The position numbers and the translations under genes were made by a program. A DNA stretch of 64,000 nt. Source: Neobacillus niacini (lineage in GTDB: Bacteria > Bacillota > Bacilli > Bacillales > Cytobacillaceae). Below the pieces are notes generated by a model. The model had not been told where the DNA came from. It saw nothing but the letters and a program-made list of their open reading frames with translations, and ran no database searches. This document shows, piece after piece, positions 17,665-28,007 of this stretch. Each line of letters begins with the position of its first letter. The first letter of the stretch is position 1. Location of the stretch: assembly GCF_019749295.1 (NCBI RefSeq), contig NZ_JACWFG010000008.1, positions 62,001 through 126,000 on the forward strand, read 5' to 3'.

Positions 17665-19380
17665 ATCTTCCATTGTCGATAAGTCACCTGTTGGCAGGTT
17701 AAGTTCCCATGCTTTTAAGACACGTCTCATAATTTTACCACTTCTTGTTTTTGGCAGCTTATCTCGGAAATCAATCTCTCTAGGTGCTGCGTGTGCTGCA
17801 AGACCTTGTTTAACAAAAAGTCTAATTTCTTCTTTAAGTTCATCTGAAGCTGTATAGCCGTCTCTTAGTGCGATAAAGGCTTTAATAATCTCGCCGCGCA
17901 CTGGATCAGGTTTTCCGATTACCCCAGCTTCTGCTATTGCAGGGTGTTCGACAAGTTTGCTTTCTACTTCAAATGGGCCAACTCGTTCACCAGAGGTCAT
18001 GATCACATCGTCTACACGTCCTTGGAACCAGAAGTATCCATCTTCATCCATATAGGCGGAATCACCAGAAAAATACCAGCCGCTTGGCATGAAATAAGAT
18101 TCGTATTTTTCACGATTATTCCAAATGGTGTACATCATAGAAGGCCAGCCCTTCTTAATAGCAAGATTCCCCATTCGGTAAGGAGGAAGTTCATTGCCTT
18201 GGTCATCAACGATGGCAGCAACGACACCTGGAATAGGCTTACCCATTGAACCTGGTTTAATCTCCATACAAGGGTAATTACTAATAAGCTGTGCACCTGT
18301 TTCCGTCATCCACCAGTTATCATGAATTCTTTTGTTAAATACTTTTACGCCCCATTTTACTACTTCTGGATTTAAAGGCTCTCCAACACTCAAGACATGA
18401 CGAAGGCTGCTGAGATTGTATTTCTTAACAATCTCATCTCCAGCCCCCATTAACATACGGAAAGCAGTAGGAGCACTATACCAAACGGTAACGCCAAAGT
18501 CTTCAATCATTTTGTACCAGGTATCAGGGCTAAAACGTCCGCCAACAATGACGTTGGAAGTTCCTGTTAACCATGGTCCAAAAATACCGTAAGAGGTCCC
18601 TGTAACCCATCCTGGGTCAGCTGTACACCAATATACATCCTCTTCTTTTAAATCTAATACCCATTTAGCTGTTTGATAATGCTGGATCATTGCATTATGT
18701 ACATGCAGGACTCCCTTTGGTTTACCTGTAGAACCTGAAGTATAGTGAAGAATGAGCCCGTCCGTACGGTCTACCCATTCAATTCTCAGCTGACTGCTGG
18801 CAGTCTCGAATTTTTCCAAAAAGTTAACATATTGCCCATTTTCCTCAACATTTTGACCAACAAGGAAAATGTGTTTTAATGCTGGGAGCTCATCTACAGG
18901 TACACGATCTAATAATTCGGGAGTTGTAACCAAAACTTTGGCTTCACTATCTTGCAAACGATCGCGAACGGCACCCTCCATAAATGCTTCAAATAATGGA
19001 CCGACAATCGCTCCAAGCTTGATAGCACCTAATACAGTAAAATATAGTTCAGGTGACCGCGGCATAAAAATAAATACGCGATCTCCTTTTTCGACATCTC
19101 CGTAGGTTTTTAGCACATTACCAGCTTTATTTGAAAGCTCTTTCATTTCTTTGAACGTATACTTTTCATTTCTAGTGTTATCGCGGTAATAAAGGGCTAC
19201 TTTATTTTTGCGAAATGTTTCTGCATGGCGGTCAATCGCTTCATACGCCATATTCACTAGTCCAGTTTCATGCCAGGAAAATTCCTTTTCGGTTTCCTCC
19301 CAGCTGAAATTTTTATACGTATCTTCATAGTTTACTAAATTATGCTCTCCCTGCATAACTGGCAGCTTTTCCACTTTCAT
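17662..19380 (-). CDS. acsA: Acetyl-CoA synthetase (AMP-forming)
   Basis: 572 residues (B. subtilis 572). It activates acetate to acetyl-AMP and then acetyl-CoA. Motifs are YTSGSTGKPKG (A3, ATP binding), DNWWMTETG (A5), YFSGDSAYMDEDGYFWFQGR (A7-A8) and PKTRSGKIMRR, whose Lys is the acetylation target of the AcuA system. ATG has GGGGGA upstream. It is divergent from acuABC, which control its activity, and converges on ccpA. In B. subtilis the acsA-acuABC block lies the other way round, with acuC on the ccpA side. Confidence 0.96.
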   Translation of the reverse strand: MKVEKLPVMQGEHNLVNYEDTYKNFSWEETEKEFSWHETGLVNMAYEAIDRHAETFRKNKVALYYRDNTRNEKYTFKEMKELSNKAGNVLKTYGDVEKGDRVFIFMPRSPELYFTVLGAIKLGAIVGPLFEAFMEGAVRDRLQDSEAKVLVTTPELLDRVPVDELPALKHIFLVGQNVEENGQYVNFLEKFETASSQLRIEWVDRTDGLILHYTSGSTGKPKGVLHVHNAMIQHYQTAKWVLDLKEEDVYWCTADPGWVTGTSYGIFGPWLTGTSNVIVGGRFSPDTWYKMIEDFGVTVWYSAPTAFRMLMGAGDEIVKKYNLSSLRHVLSVGEPLNPEVVKWGVKVFNKRIHDNWWMTETGAQLISNYPCMEIKPGSMGKPIPGVVAAIVDDQGNELPPYRMGNLAIKKGWPSMMYTIWNNREKYESYFMPSGWYFSGDSAYMDEDGYFWFQGRVDDVIMTSGERVGPFEVESKLVEHPAIAEAGVIGKPDPVRGEIIKAFIALRDGYTASDELKEEIRLFVKQGLAAHAAPREIDFRDKLPKTRSGKIMRRVLKAWELNLPTGDLSTMED

Positions 19381-19410
19381 ACTTTTTCCCCCTTATGCTA
19401 GTATGAGATA

Positions 19411-19439
19411 ATTATAGTACAAATAGTAACTATTCTCAA
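19411..19439 (-). promoter_or_regulatory. Sigma A promoter of acsA
   Basis: Minus strand TTGAGA (19434-19439) and TATAAT (19411-19416) with 17-bp spacing. I see no convincing cre site near it. Confidence 0.8.
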
Positions 19440-19581
19440 TTTTTTAAAAACTTTTATATATATGGGGTAATTGTCACAAACTTTTCTAACTAAACAGAAA
19501 ATTATGTGAAGAAGCAAAAAGTTGATAGAAACTTATGTATAATAGAAATGATACACGAATGATCTTTCAGGTGGTGTAGGG

Positions 19582-20214
19582 ATGGAACACAAAAAAACGT
19601 ATAATGCGAAAGAATTGAAAACTCCCCATGGTAACTTAATTATTGAAGGGCCAATCTCCTCAGATAAACTTGCAGGCTATGAATTTCATGAACATCTTAC
19701 TGCTTTTCGTCCCCCAGAACAGCAGCATCAGGCACTAGTTGGGATTGCAAAGCTAGAAGAGGGAAGGATTATTATCGCAAGGCATCACCATACGATTGTT
19801 GGCTACGTAACGTACCTTTTTCCAGATCCTCTTGAACGTTGGTCTGAAGACAAAATGGATAATTTGATTGAACTAGGTGCTATCGAGGTAATTCCTAAAT
19901 TTAGAGGGTGTGCTGTCGGCAAAAATCTTCTCACTGTTTCTATGATGGATGACGCCATGGAAGATTACCTAATCATAACAACCGAATATTATTGGCACTG
20001 GGATTTAAAGGGTACTGGATTAAATGTTTGGGAATATCGAAAGATTATGGAGAAAATGATGAATGCCGGCGGCCTCCAATGGTATGCAACAGATGACCCC
20101 GAAATATGTTCACACCCTGCCAACTGTTTAATGGCGAAAATTGGAAAAAGGGTGGATGTAGAGACCATCCAACGGTTTGACCGCCTGCGATTTATGAACA
20201 GATTTATGTATTAA
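19582..20214 (+). CDS. acuA: Acetoin utilization protein AcuA, protein acetyltransferase
   Basis: 210-residue GNAT acetyltransferase. AIEVIPKFRGCAVGKNLLTVS is motif A with the acetyl-CoA pyrophosphate loop (R-G-x-x-V-G-K). In B. subtilis AcuA acetylates and inactivates AcsA, the divergently encoded neighbour. ATG follows CAGGTGG. First gene of acuABC. Confidence 0.95.
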   Translation: MEHKKTYNAKELKTPHGNLIIEGPISSDKLAGYEFHEHLTAFRPPEQQHQALVGIAKLEEGRIIIARHHHTIVGYVTYLFPDPLERWSEDKMDNLIELGAIEVIPKFRGCAVGKNLLTVSMMDDAMEDYLIITTEYYWHWDLKGTGLNVWEYRKIMEKMMNAGGLQWYATDDPEICSHPANCLMAKIGKRVDVETIQRFDRLRFMNRFMY

Positions 20215-20264
20215 ATTGATTCACCTGAGATTTTACTAAAGAAAAATTGAGGGGGGCATTTTAG

Positions 20265-20912
20265 ATGATAGTTGAAGAGATAATGAAAACGGAGATTGTT
20301 ACGGTTACTCCAACGGTTTCAATCGCTGACACTATGAGATTAATGGAACTAAAAAAAATCCGTCATATCCCTGTTATAACTGCAAATAACCAGCTTGTTG
20401 GTATTGTTACTTTATCAGATATACGGGATGCAGCTCCATCTATATTTCGTGCTGATGAACATGTGGAAGACCTGCAAAAACCTGTTAATTCAATCATGAA
20501 AAAAGATGTTATTACAGGTCATCCACTAGATTTTGTAGAGGAAATTGCCGCCGTATTTTATGAACATAAAATAGGCTGCCTGCCGATAACCAATGATCAA
20601 AAGCTTGTTGGCATTGTTACCGAAACGGATCTGCTTCGAACACTTGTTGAGTTGACAGGTGCTCATCAACCCGGTTCCCAAATTGAAATCAGGGTGCCTA
20701 ATCTTGCAGGAAAATTAAGTGAGATTACTAGTATTATAAAACAGCGAAAAGCGAATATTTTAAGTGTCCTTGTATATCCTGACAAAAAGGATGATCAATT
20801 CAAAATTCTTGTCATTAGATTGCAAACAATGAATCCAACAGTCCTCATTCAGGATTTAAAACAATCTGGTCATGATGTGTTATGGCCCAATCTGCCAGGT
20901 GTATCTCTATGA
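20265..20912 (+). CDS. acuB: CBS-ACT domain protein AcuB
   Basis: 215 residues: two CBS domains (about 1-60 and 75-135, opening [14 protein letters not shown]) followed by an ACT-like domain ([16 protein letters not shown]). It is the proposed ligand sensor of the acu system, perhaps for AMP or acyl-CoA; the biochemical role is not established. The stop overlaps the acuC ATG by four bases. Confidence 0.93.
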   Translation: MIVEEIMKTEIVTVTPTVSIADTMRLMELKKIRHIPVITANNQLVGIVTLSDIRDAAPSIFRADEHVEDLQKPVNSIMKKDVITGHPLDFVEEIAAVFYEHKIGCLPITNDQKLVGIVTETDLLRTLVELTGAHQPGSQIEIRVPNLAGKLSEITSIIKQRKANILSVLVYPDKKDDQFKILVIRLQTMNPTVLIQDLKQSGHDVLWPNLPGVSL

Positions 20913-22084
20913 GTGATTCATGTTCATTTGTATTCTCAGAAGAACTGTTGAATTATAAATTCAATAGTAACCATCCTTTTAATCAATATCGACTTAAACT
21001 TACTGTTGATTTATTACATAGATTAAATGCCCTGGAAAATCATCAGGTTATTCCTCCTAGAATGGCTACAGATGAAGAACTAAGCCTTATTCACGATCCG
21101 AGCTATATTGATGCTGTTAAGATGGCAGGGCAGGGGCAGCTGCCGCAGCACATTGCTGAGAACTATGGGATTGGTACGGAGGATACTCCGATATTTCCGA
21201 ATATGCATGAAGCAAGTGCATTATTAGTTGGAGGTACGCTGACGGCTGTCGATCAAGTGATGACAGGAAAAGCACTCCATGCACTACATCTAGGCGGGGG
21301 ACTGCATCATGGATTTCGAGGAAAAGCTTCTGGATTTTGCATATATAATGATAGTTCAGTAGCGATTAAATATCTGCAAAATAAATATAATGCCAGAGTT
21401 CTTTATGTTGATACCGATGCCCATCATGGCGATGGTGTTCAATGGTCCTTTTACGACGACCCTGATGTTTGTACCTTATCCATACATGAAACAGGGAGAT
21501 ATTTGTTCCCTGGTACCGGTAATGTTAATGAAAGAGGCCAAGGAAAGGGATATGGTTATTCCTTTAATATTCCAGTAGATGCATTTACTGAGGATGAATC
21601 TTGGCTCGAGGTTTACACTAATTCACTGAAAGAAGTTGCTGAATTTTTTAAACCAGACGTTATTTTGACACAAAATGGGGCAGACTCTCATTATTATGAT
21701 CCTTTAACACATTTATCGGCTACCATGAAAATCTACCGTGAAATCCCAAAACTTGCACATGAAATTGCCCATCAATATTGTGGAGGAAAATGGATTGCAG
21801 TGGGGGGCGGCGGTTATGATATTTGGAGGGTTGTTCCAAGGGCATGGGCGCTGATATGGATGGAAATGATTGAAAACTCAAACTGTTATGGAAGTTTACC
21901 AAAAGATTGGCTGGAGTACTGGCAGGAAAAAGCACCCGTGACACTGCCAATAAATTGGAATGACCCAGAAGATATGTATAAACCAATTCCTAGAAAAGCA
22001 GAAATTACCGAAAAAAATTTACTTACTCTCGAAAAAGCCCTTTACCCAATTAGAAATCATCAAAAAAGTGAATATAAAAAATAA
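20909..22084 (+). CDS. acuC: Protein lysine deacetylase AcuC (class I HDAC-like)
   Basis: 391 residues of the arginase/HDAC fold. GGGLHHGF holds the charge-relay His pair, [12 protein letters not shown] the zinc-ligand Asp and His, and VGGGGYD the C-terminal Gly loop. It reverses AcuA acetylation of AcsA. ATG at 20909 lies inside the end of acuB (ATGA overlap), so translation is coupled; an earlier in-frame start is not supported. Confidence 0.95.
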   Translation: MSDSCSFVFSEELLNYKFNSNHPFNQYRLKLTVDLLHRLNALENHQVIPPRMATDEELSLIHDPSYIDAVKMAGQGQLPQHIAENYGIGTEDTPIFPNMHEASALLVGGTLTAVDQVMTGKALHALHLGGGLHHGFRGKASGFCIYNDSSVAIKYLQNKYNARVLYVDTDAHHGDGVQWSFYDDPDVCTLSIHETGRYLFPGTGNVNERGQGKGYGYSFNIPVDAFTEDESWLEVYTNSLKEVAEFFKPDVILTQNGADSHYYDPLTHLSATMKIYREIPKLAHEIAHQYCGGKWIAVGGGGYDIWRVVPRAWALIWMEMIENSNCYGSLPKDWLEYWQEKAPVTLPINWNDPEDMYKPIPRKAEITEKNLLTLEKALYPIRNHQKSEYKK

Positions 22085-22110
22085 TAGGGCTTGGATATCC
22101 AAGCCCTATT
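22083..22110. terminator. Bidirectional terminator between acuC and the PBP gene
   Basis: A perfect 28-bp palindrome: 13-bp stem AATAGGGCTTGGA / TCCAAGCCCTATT with a two-base loop, overlapping the acuC stop region and followed by ACTTTTT. Confidence 0.88.
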
Positions 22111-22115
22111 ACTTT

Positions 22116-24890
22116 TTAAGATGCAGGTGCAGGTGTAGTTGGTGGAGTTGGAGTAGGTTCAGGTTTACTTCCAACTTCAACCTTATTAGATGGTGGTGAT
22201 TCTTTCCCTGCGATGTCTACTGCAGTAACATGGTATGAACCGCTGGAAGCTGTGAATGAAAGACTAGAACCACTTACAATACTTCCGACCTTTGATCCGT
22301 TTTGATAAACTCGATATCCAACGACATCATTATCCCCTGGTGCTGACCAGGAAAGCTTGTTACCTGAAAGTTTCAGATTAACGCCATCAGGCCGCTTCCC
22401 GTTATCTACAATTTTATCGTTTGGAACGAGGATTTTACCCCACCGTGCCATTTTAGGGATAAGCTGGCTATAATTGTTAAAATTACCACCTGTCATTCTT
22501 GAAATAAAGTCAGGATTTAAGATAACACCTTGCTGAGAAAATTCAGCTGGTGTAGAATCTAATGCTAGATATTTCTTATCACCAACTTGTACATATTTTC
22601 CTGCAATTAAGCTATCATCTCGTTTAGTCGGTACATTTTCAACATTAAAGTAATCACTTTCGACTAAACCTGCTTTTGAACAGGCATCTGAAGGTAATAA
22701 CCCCGAAACAGCGCAGAACGAGCGCTTTACGATTCCAGCTGGTACTGAAAACGATTGGTTAGGGTTTATTAACTCAGGTTTAATATCATAGGCAGCATTT
22801 ATTAATTCAGCCCACAGGTTGTTGGTTCTCTGAGAGTAAGACATTCCACCTGTTTTTAATGATTTAGGTGTATCGTAGCCTGTCCAGATTCCGAACGTTA
22901 CACTAGGATTGGTAGCAACAAACCAAGCGTCATGGAAATCATGCCCTGTTCCGGTTTTACCTGCCCAATCTGCTCTGAACTTTAATTTACTATTGATACC
23001 TGAAGCCGTACCACTTTTGATAACATCCCGCATCATATCGACCGTTAAAAATGCTGTTTGTGGTTTAAACACATCAACTGGCTTCACTTGATGCTGATAG
23101 ATCACTTTGCCATCGTTGTCGACAATTTTATCAATCATGTATGCATCAATAAATTTACCTTCATTAGCAAAGGTTCCGAAGGCGTTGGTGTTTTCTTCAA
23201 CGGTTACGCCATTTTTCATGGAGCCTATAGAGGTTGCGAGATTGGTATAATCCTCGCTTCTTAGAGATGTAAAGCCCATTTTTTCAAGATATTTCGCAGG
23301 CTGCTGGTCAATAATATCTCTGTAAAGTTTAACCGCAGGAACGTTATAAGATTTTTTTAATGCATGTCTTGCTGAGGTGATACCGCTGTATCGCCTGTCA
23401 TAGTTATTCGGCCAAGGTTTTGGATTGGTTGGATCCAGCCTTAAAGCTACGTCCGGTAAAGGAGTGCCTGGTGATGCTTTCCCCAATTCAATCGCTGGCG
23501 CATAAACGAGAAGAGGCTTCATCGTAGAACCATTTTGGCGGACAGCGCTAGTCGCATGATTAAGCTCCTGCTTATTATGGTCTCGTCCACCGACAAAACT
23601 AATGATTTTTCCTGTTTTATTCTCGATTAGCATAGCGCCGACTTCAACCGGCTCCATGACAGTAATTGTCTCCCCGGTTTCCGGATCCAGTTTTTCTTCA
23701 GGCTTATCAGGCCCGTAGTTAGGGTAGTTATTCTTTATAACTTGGAAGACATCATATATATCTTTGTTAATGGTTGTGTGAATTTCATATCCATTTTGTC
23801 GTAAATTTTGCTTGGCTAATGTTCGGTATTTATAATATAGATTTTCATCTTCCTTTAAATCCTTTTCTTCATAACCTTCATTTTTCGCTAATACATTGGT
23901 CAGTACTTCAACCGCTCGATTTTCAATTTCAAATGATAAGAATGGATATTTTTCAAGCGGGTTGTCTCCTGCAGGAATAAAATCCTTAGTTATATCATAG
24001 GCTGAGGCTTCGGCGTACTCAGTTTCAGTGATGTGACCGCCATCATACATTCTTTTTAATACCGTTTTCATTCGGCTGAGGCCAGGCTCTAAATTGTTTT
24101 TCACAGTACCTTCTCTGGTAAAAGGAGTATATCCAAAAGGACTTTGTGGTAATCCAGCGATAAAGGCAGCTTGTGGAAGGTTTAATTCGCTGGCAGTTTT
24201 TCCGAATATTCCTTTTGCTGCTGCTTGAACACCGCCGATATTCCGTCCGGATGAGTTCCGCCCAAATGTAGAAACATTTAAGTAAGCTTCTAAAATTTCT
24301 TTCTTGCTAAAAAACTTCTCTAAGCGAAGGGCAAGCAAGATTTCATTTGCTTTTCTTTCAAATGAGACTTCGTTTGTTAAGATTTGGTTTTTAATTAATT
24401 GCTGTGTTAATGTACTTCCGCCTGATTGAACTGCAGAGTTTGTTACTTCTTGAAAGAGTGCACGAAAAACAGCTTTTGGCACTACTCCTTTGTGTGTATA
24501 AAAATACTCATCCTCTGTTGCAATGACCGCTTTTACAAGATAATCTGATACTTGGTCAATTTTAACTTCTTCACGTTCAAGATCAGTACGCAGCTTTCCA
24601 AGATAGACATTGTCAGAAAAATATAAGTTCGATGTTTCGGTATAATTATAAATATCTTTCTTCATGCTGTCGTAAGACCGAACGGGTTCGTCTTTTACAA
24701 GCGAGGCGAAATAACCAGCTCCCACACCACCTGCGAATGCTCCCCCAAGTATAACTACAGTTAGGAGCAGCAGTAATAGGTTCCAAAATACCTGGTACGT
24801 TATTCGTGCACTCTTTACAGTTTTTTTATGGGTAAACAAGTTGGTTAAGGACTTTACTTTCTCTATCCACGCTTGAAGTTTATCATTCAT
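22116..24890 (-). CDS. Class A penicillin-binding protein (PBP1A/1B family) with C-terminal FN3 domain
   Basis: 924 residues: cytoplasmic N-terminus, one transmembrane helix (LLLLLLTVVILGGAFAGG, about residues 37-60), a GT51 glycosyltransferase with EDEYFYTHKGV and GGSTLTQQLIKNQ, then a transpeptidase with STMK (active Ser), SYN and KTGTG boxes. After it comes a fibronectin-III-like domain (LSWSAPGDNDVVGYRVY) and a Pro/Thr tail. It polymerises and cross-links peptidoglycan outside the membrane. ATG 24890 follows AGAGGTG. B. subtilis lacks a PBP here as I recall, while B. cereus relatives have one beside tyrS. Confidence 0.93.
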   Translation of the reverse strand: MNDKLQAWIEKVKSLTNLFTHKKTVKSARITYQVFWNLLLLLLTVVILGGAFAGGVGAGYFASLVKDEPVRSYDSMKKDIYNYTETSNLYFSDNVYLGKLRTDLEREEVKIDQVSDYLVKAVIATEDEYFYTHKGVVPKAVFRALFQEVTNSAVQSGGSTLTQQLIKNQILTNEVSFERKANEILLALRLEKFFSKKEILEAYLNVSTFGRNSSGRNIGGVQAAAKGIFGKTASELNLPQAAFIAGLPQSPFGYTPFTREGTVKNNLEPGLSRMKTVLKRMYDGGHITETEYAEASAYDITKDFIPAGDNPLEKYPFLSFEIENRAVEVLTNVLAKNEGYEEKDLKEDENLYYKYRTLAKQNLRQNGYEIHTTINKDIYDVFQVIKNNYPNYGPDKPEEKLDPETGETITVMEPVEVGAMLIENKTGKIISFVGGRDHNKQELNHATSAVRQNGSTMKPLLVYAPAIELGKASPGTPLPDVALRLDPTNPKPWPNNYDRRYSGITSARHALKKSYNVPAVKLYRDIIDQQPAKYLEKMGFTSLRSEDYTNLATSIGSMKNGVTVEENTNAFGTFANEGKFIDAYMIDKIVDNDGKVIYQHQVKPVDVFKPQTAFLTVDMMRDVIKSGTASGINSKLKFRADWAGKTGTGHDFHDAWFVATNPSVTFGIWTGYDTPKSLKTGGMSYSQRTNNLWAELINAAYDIKPELINPNQSFSVPAGIVKRSFCAVSGLLPSDACSKAGLVESDYFNVENVPTKRDDSLIAGKYVQVGDKKYLALDSTPAEFSQQGVILNPDFISRMTGGNFNNYSQLIPKMARWGKILVPNDKIVDNGKRPDGVNLKLSGNKLSWSAPGDNDVVGYRVYQNGSKVGSIVSGSSLSFTASSGSYHVTAVDIAGKESPPSNKVEVGSKPEPTPTPPTTPAPAS

Positions 24891-24918
24891 AGAATCACCT
24901 CTTTTAAAATCACATATA

Positions 24919-24927
24919 TTATAGCAT
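24919..24927 (-). promoter_or_regulatory. Extended -10 promoter of the PBP gene
   Basis: Minus strand TGCTATAAT, a TGn-extended -10; no good -35 is seen at 17 bp. It lies about 30 bp before the PBP start codon. Confidence 0.5.
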
Positions 24928-24984
24928 AATGAGCATTGTAAAAATGACAAACTTCTACATTTTTCTGATATTACCAGTTCTTGT

Positions 24985-25013
24985 TTGACAGCAGGTATAA
25001 ATTATGGTAAAAA
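24985..25013 (+). promoter_or_regulatory. Sigma A promoter of tyrS
   Basis: Perfect TTGACA at 24985-24990; TAAAAA at 25008-25013 after 17 bp. It places the transcript start at about 25020, the beginning of the T-box leader. Confidence 0.65.
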
Positions 25014-25019
25014 TTCTAT

Positions 25020-26557
<1,538 letters not shown>

Positions 26558-26567
26558 TCTTAATGGG

Positions 26568-26606
26568 TCCGGTCTCGTGAATATAATGAGGCCGGTTTTC
26601 TATTTT
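26568..26606 (+). terminator. Terminator after tyrS
   Basis: CCGGTCTC (26569-26576) and GAGGCCGG (26588-26595) form an eight-bp stem with one G-T pair; TTTTC and more T follow. Confidence 0.75.
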
Positions 26607-26620
26607 TATGGCAAAGAGCA

Positions 26621-26778
26621 TGATTGTGCCCGAAAAAGTGGAGGGAGTGAAATTTGGGTCACAATAATCACAATAAGGTGATGATTGTGACCGAAAAAGT
26701 GGGGGTAGAGAAATTTGGGTCACAATAAGTGGGTGATTGTAACCGAAAAAGTGGGTGGAGGGAAATTTGGGTCACAAT
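26621..26778. repeat. Three imperfect 45-bp palindromic repeats
   Basis: Units at 26621-26665, 26682-26726 and 26734-26778. Each begins TGATTGTGACCGAAAAAGTG (with small changes) and ends TTTGGGTCACAAT, so each unit can fold on itself through ATTGTGACC/GGGTCACAAT. The starts are 61 and 52 bp apart. No coding potential. The block fills the 300-bp gap between tyrS and the small membrane protein. Confidence 0.88.
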
Positions 26779-26859
26779 CCCCGGGAACACTAACAATTAG
26801 TAACAGGACAATAAGGAAATACGTCTTATATAATAAGAAGATTCTTTTGGGGTGATACT

Positions 26860-27048
26860 ATGAAGTTTTTAGTCCATGCTTTTTTTATCATTCTCTTTTT
26901 ACTACTTACTTTCTTTGGGCTAGGACCCGTATTATATGCAGATGGTGTTATACAAGAACGGCTATGGACTGCAGCAGTGGTTGTTGCACTGTACATCATA
27001 CTTTCCTATCTATATTCAAGAGCGAATAAGTGGTTAAAAAACAAATAA
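26860..27048 (+). CDS. Small two-helix membrane protein, unknown function
   Basis: 62 residues: two hydrophobic helices (about 4-25 and 36-52) joined by a short DGVIQERL loop, with a basic C-terminal tail. ATG is preceded by GGGGTG. The hydrophobic pattern, ribosome site and terminator downstream make it a likely real gene. I do not recognise the family. Confidence 0.7.
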   Translation: MKFLVHAFFIILFLLLTFFGLGPVLYADGVIQERLWTAAVVVALYIILSYLYSRANKWLKNK

Positions 27049-27081
27049 AAAAAAACGTGCCAAAGCTGGCACGTTTTTTTG
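27047..27081. terminator. Bidirectional terminator between the small membrane protein and rpsD
   Basis: AAAAAAACGTGCCA pairs perfectly with TGGCACGTTTTTTT; A and T runs serve both directions. Confidence 0.93.
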
Positions 27082-27086
27082 AAATA

Positions 27087-27689
27087 TTAACGAGAGTAGA
27101 ACTCGACGATAAGAGTTTCGTTAATTTCAGCTGGTAATTCAGAACGCTCTGGTAAGCGAGTGAATGTACCTTCAAGCTTGTCTGCATCAAATGTTAAGTA
27201 GTCAGGAACGAAGTTATTAACTTCGATTGCTTCTTTAACAGCAACAAGGTTACGTGACTTTTCACGAAGAGTGATAGTTTGACCAGCAGCTAAACGGTAT
27301 GATGGGATATCTACGCGTGATCCATCAACCATGATGTGACCGTGGTTAACTAATTGACGAGCTGCACGACGAGTACGAGCTAAACCTAAACGGTAAACTA
27401 CGTTGTCAAGACGTGATTCAAGCAAGATCATGAAGTTTTCACCGTGAACCCCGCCCATTTTGCCAGCTTTGTCAAAAAGGTTACGGAATTGACGCTCAGT
27501 TACTCCGTACATGTGACGAAGTTTTTGCTTTTCTTGTAATTGCAATCCGTATTCAGAAAGCTTCTTACGTTGGTTAGGACCATGTTGTCCTGGAGCGTAA
27601 GGACGCTTTTCTAATTCTTTACCTGTGCCGCTTAGTGAGATACCAAGACGACGAGAAATTTTCCAGCTAGAGCCAGTATAACGAGCCAT
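27087..27689 (-). CDS. rpsD: 30S ribosomal protein S4
   Basis: 200 residues. It begins [21 protein letters not shown] and carries the S4 RNA-binding domain ([26 protein letters not shown]). It is a primary 16S rRNA binding protein. B. subtilis-type S4 also represses its own synthesis by binding the mRNA leader, and a long leader is present here. ATG follows AGGAGGAG. Monocistronic. Confidence 0.98.
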   Translation of the reverse strand: MARYTGSSWKISRRLGISLSGTGKELEKRPYAPGQHGPNQRKKLSEYGLQLQEKQKLRHMYGVTERQFRNLFDKAGKMGGVHGENFMILLESRLDNVVYRLGLARTRRAARQLVNHGHIMVDGSRVDIPSYRLAAGQTITLREKSRNLVAVKEAIEVNNFVPDYLTFDADKLEGTFTRLPERSELPAEINETLIVEFYSR

Positions 27690-27886
27690 GAATGACTCCT
27701 CCTTAGTGTTTTTATTTTGGTAAAATAAAAACCGTTATGAAACATCAATGATAGCCATTTTGTTTTCATGTACCTTCGCCCTAGCAGCAGAGGGTTACAA
27801 GATACACCTTCATAAGATTATAGACTCTTATGAGGAACAAACTGAGACCGTTCAAGTGTTCACATAGGCTGCAGTTATTTTACACA
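27690..27886 (-). promoter_or_regulatory. rpsD leader RNA (S4 autoregulatory region)
   Basis: Nearly 200 nt separate the promoter from the rpsD start, and the segment is rich in short complementary blocks, such as CTCATAAGA near TCTTATGA. In B. subtilis S4 represses rpsD through an equivalent leader. The fold is not worked out here. Confidence 0.6.
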
Positions 27887-27892
27887 AGGAGT

Positions 27893-27922
27893 ATTATATA
27901 ATTTTATTCATGATTGTGTCAA
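27893..27922 (-). promoter_or_regulatory. Sigma A promoter of rpsD
   Basis: Minus strand TTGACA (27917-27922) and TATAAT (27893-27898), both perfect, spaced 18 bp. Confidence 0.88.
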
Positions 27923-27977
27923 GTTAATATCAGGAAAATCCTAACCATTATTGAATAGTATATAGAAACAGAAATAA

Positions 27978-27991
27978 AGTAAGCGTTTTCA
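27978..27991 (+). promoter_or_regulatory. CcpA cre site upstream of methionine gamma-lyase
   Basis: AGTAAGCGTTTTCA matches TGNAANCGNWWNCA at all positions but the first. It lies 17 bp ahead of the start codon, overlapping the probable promoter/start region, which suggests repression. Confidence 0.65.
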
Positions 27992-28007
27992 ATTAGGAGG
28001 AGTCAGA

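Noticed and set aside
19440..19581. cre site between acsA and acuA
   Set aside because: B. subtilis has cre control here, but no TGNAANCGNWWNCA-like sequence with a CG core is present in this gap.
26621..26778. CRISPR-like array (repeated units with spacers)
   Set aside because: Only three imperfect palindromic units with unequal gaps of 16 and 7 bp, no cas genes; not a CRISPR.
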